Shown here piece after piece: positions 62,412-64,000 of a stretch of DNA of 64,000 bases. The position numbers were made by a program, and so were the translations under genes. Within the stretch, counting starts at the first letter, position 1. Each line of letters begins with the position of its first letter. This stretch comes from Solanum dulcamara (Eukaryota > Streptophyta > Magnoliopsida > Solanales > Solanaceae). The notes under the pieces were generated by a model. That model was not told the DNA's origin and did not search any database. It worked only from the letters and a program-made list of their open reading frames with translations. The DNA lies in contig NC_077238.1 of assembly GCF_947179165.1 (NCBI RefSeq), positions 69,981,257-70,045,256 of the forward strand, in the 5' to 3' direction.

Positions 62412-63200
62412 TCTAACTTCTAATTACTTCTTAGTTATAACTTCTAACATAACAATCACTTCAATTCTAACTCAAAAATATTCAATTCATATCTAATTCA
62501 AAAAAATCTCAATTCGTACTTCAGTCATAATCAAATATACAAATTAACATGTTAATAATAAAAAATTCAACAAACTAAATACAATAACTTAACAAACAAA
62601 TAAAAAATTACTCAAAATGAAAAAAAAACATAAACATAAAAAACTCTAACCATAACTTTCTATGAAAAAGGATAGGGGTTGTCGGTGAGAAGAGGAGACG
62701 GCAGCAACAACTCGGTGAGAGATGGCGACGTGATGGGGAGGTTTGATCATGCTGGTTGGGAAATTCTAGAGAGAAGAAGAGAGGAGAAGGGAGAAGAAGG
62801 GAAAAAATGAAATAGTTCTCGTCTCTGTTATCAGATATTTTAATAAAAGTGTCGGCTGCTTCGCTTAGTCCATTATTTTTTTGGTCAAAATATTGATCAA
62901 ATATTTTTTAAAAAGCAACGACTCGGCAACCCTATCTGACGTAAATTTAAAATGTTTGACTAAACATTTTAACTTGAAGTGACGGACATACCGATGACGT
63001 CCATCGCAATTTATAAAAAAAATTATAAATCAAAATTAACTAAAAGCGATAGGAAGCATCGCTTTTAATTAATTTATAAATAATTATTTTTTATTAAAAG
63101 TGACGGACGGCATCTCTACTTATATTAAATAATTATTTATTAATTACATAGATATTTGGCGCAAGAAACCACCAAAAACGAGACGGGCATAGTCACTGTC
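62412..63200. mobile_element. Tandem-repeat remainder and CACTA-like subterminal region
   Basis: 62412-62545 finishes the 138-bp tandem repeat broken by element F. 62546-62860 is A-rich and then GA-rich sequence without coding signal. 62860-63130 carries stacked short inverted repeats on an AAAGCGA/AAAGTGACGGA theme, including a perfect hairpin TAAAAGCGAT/ATCGCTTTTA at 63041-63050 and 63058-63067. This resembles subterminal regions of CACTA (En/Spm) elements and the block at 5971-6200. No CACTA terminus or transposase is seen, so the class is tentative. Confidence 0.45.
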
Positions 63201-63696
63201 TGTCACGACCCAAGCCTAGGGCCTAGACGTGACATGGCGAATGAGACACCCGGAGATACCTCACCCAAGCCTCTTAGCATTCATTAAGCATTTCATTGGT
63301 AACGATAGACAATAATAAGCGGAAATAAAAATATTTTTCCATTTGTGTCCAAACATACCTCTACTAATAGACTTGGCAGGGGCTAAGACATGTTCCTAGC
63401 TCACCCTCAAAATAAGAGTCAAAAATGCCTTAATAAAAGTCTTACTATTCTACATAACATAAGCTTAGAATAAAAAAGGATGTTGTTCTCGAAATATGGG
63501 AACTCACCACAAGCAATCTTCAACTAACTCGAGCTAGCCATGTGGAGGAGGTCGAGGGGTGACGTCGGTTCCTATATGGTGATATCATGTAGGCAAAAGT
63601 ATGCGTTAGTACTTTCAATGTACTAACTATATGAGTATGCAATACAATATATAATTATATAATAAGGTGATGCAATGGACTATGCTATAACCTTGC
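63201..63696 (-). repeat. LTR G edge (new gypsy LTR family)
   Basis: Begins TGTCACGACCCAAG at 63201, the typical TGTCACGACCC end of minus-strand gypsy LTRs, and resembles the reversed E LTR end only at its tip. It contains a CTCACCCTCAAAATAAGAG segment near 63400, comparable in place to the reversed E LTR segment near 44350. Interrupted at 63696 by an F-family LTR. Confidence 0.6.
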
Positions 63697-64000
63697 TGTC
63701 ACGCCCCGGGAGGGTACCCTAGACGTAACCGGCACCCGAAGGCCATTTCTGACCTCCGAATGAACCACCTGATACAGTCACTCATTCATTCAAGCATATT
63801 CTCTTAGCGGAAACTCAATTAAAGAAATCCTTCTCATAACATAAGGGCCGAAGGCCAAACATTTACAAATCAAAGAAGATAATCAAAATAGGACTCCTCA
63901 AGATGACTGCTCGACCTCCCCACACTCCAGTCTATGAAGCCTCTATTCAAGTCTAAAAGGTGCCAATGACAAGCCCATGGCTACCAATAATCTAAAATAA
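63697..64000 (-). repeat. F-family LTR, partial at window edge
   Basis: TGTCACGCCCCGGGAGGGTA onward aligns with the left end of both F LTRs and, reversed, with the end of 1-1150. It is the start of a further copy that continues beyond the window. The preceding five bases are CTTGC, the expected target duplication. Confidence 0.85.

Overview
This window reads as plant nuclear DNA from repeat-rich, probably pericentromeric, chromatin. Essentially all of it is transposable-element sequence: several long Ty3/gypsy LTR retrotransposons of the Tekay/Del chromovirus type, one decayed Ty1/copia element, a LINE, a small MITE and scraps of a CACTA-like DNA transposon. I found no host gene, tRNA, rRNA, CRISPR array or prokaryotic feature. 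The element types and LTR styles are those familiar from Solanaceae (pepper, tobacco, tomato). That is an impression from memory, and the genus cannot be fixed from the sequence alone.

Layout. 1-1150 is the 3' part of an F-family LTR, abutting a broken SIRE-like copia element (1151-5415) with integrase, RT-RNase H and a downstream env-like third ORF. 5416-6200 is AT-rich sequence plus a CACTA-like terminus. 6201-42287 is a tandem gypsy structure B: LTR, internal region B1, shared LTR, internal region B2 (truncated). Element C (7893-17568, + strand, TSD TGTGT) sits in the first B LTR. Element D (25780-37715, - strand, TSD TGACC/TCACC) sits in the shared B LTR. A 400-bp MITE (40552-40951, TSD TTA) sits in the B2 RT. 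From 42288 to 52906 runs a 5'-truncated LINE split by element E (42924-51624, + strand, TSD ATTCT). A degenerate repeat of about 138 bp (52907-53324, resuming at 62412) is split by element F (53325-62411, - strand, TSD TCTAA). The window ends with CACTA-like subterminal hairpins, the edge of another LTR (G, 63201-63696) and an F-family LTR inserted in it (63697-64000).

Coding capacity. Each gypsy element shows the order gag, protease, RT, RNase H, integrase, chromodomain-like tail. Element C is the exception because its protease and the start of its RT are deleted. All are pseudogenes with several stops and frameshifts. Many stops look like C-to-T decay of CAG, CGA or TGG codons, as expected from methylated silent chromatin. 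C has the longest open stretches and very similar LTRs, so it looks youngest; B is oldest, since it hosts C, D and the MITE.

Most interesting observation: all five gypsy families, with LTRs that are largely unalike, share a block of about 70-75 nt just downstream of the tRNA-iMet primer binding site. Its spacing is nearly fixed in C, D, E and F, and C and F carry a GTGCAC palindrome in it. It is a candidate functional RNA element. Boundaries with a target-site duplication are base-accurate by eye; domain boundaries inside pseudogenes are approximate.
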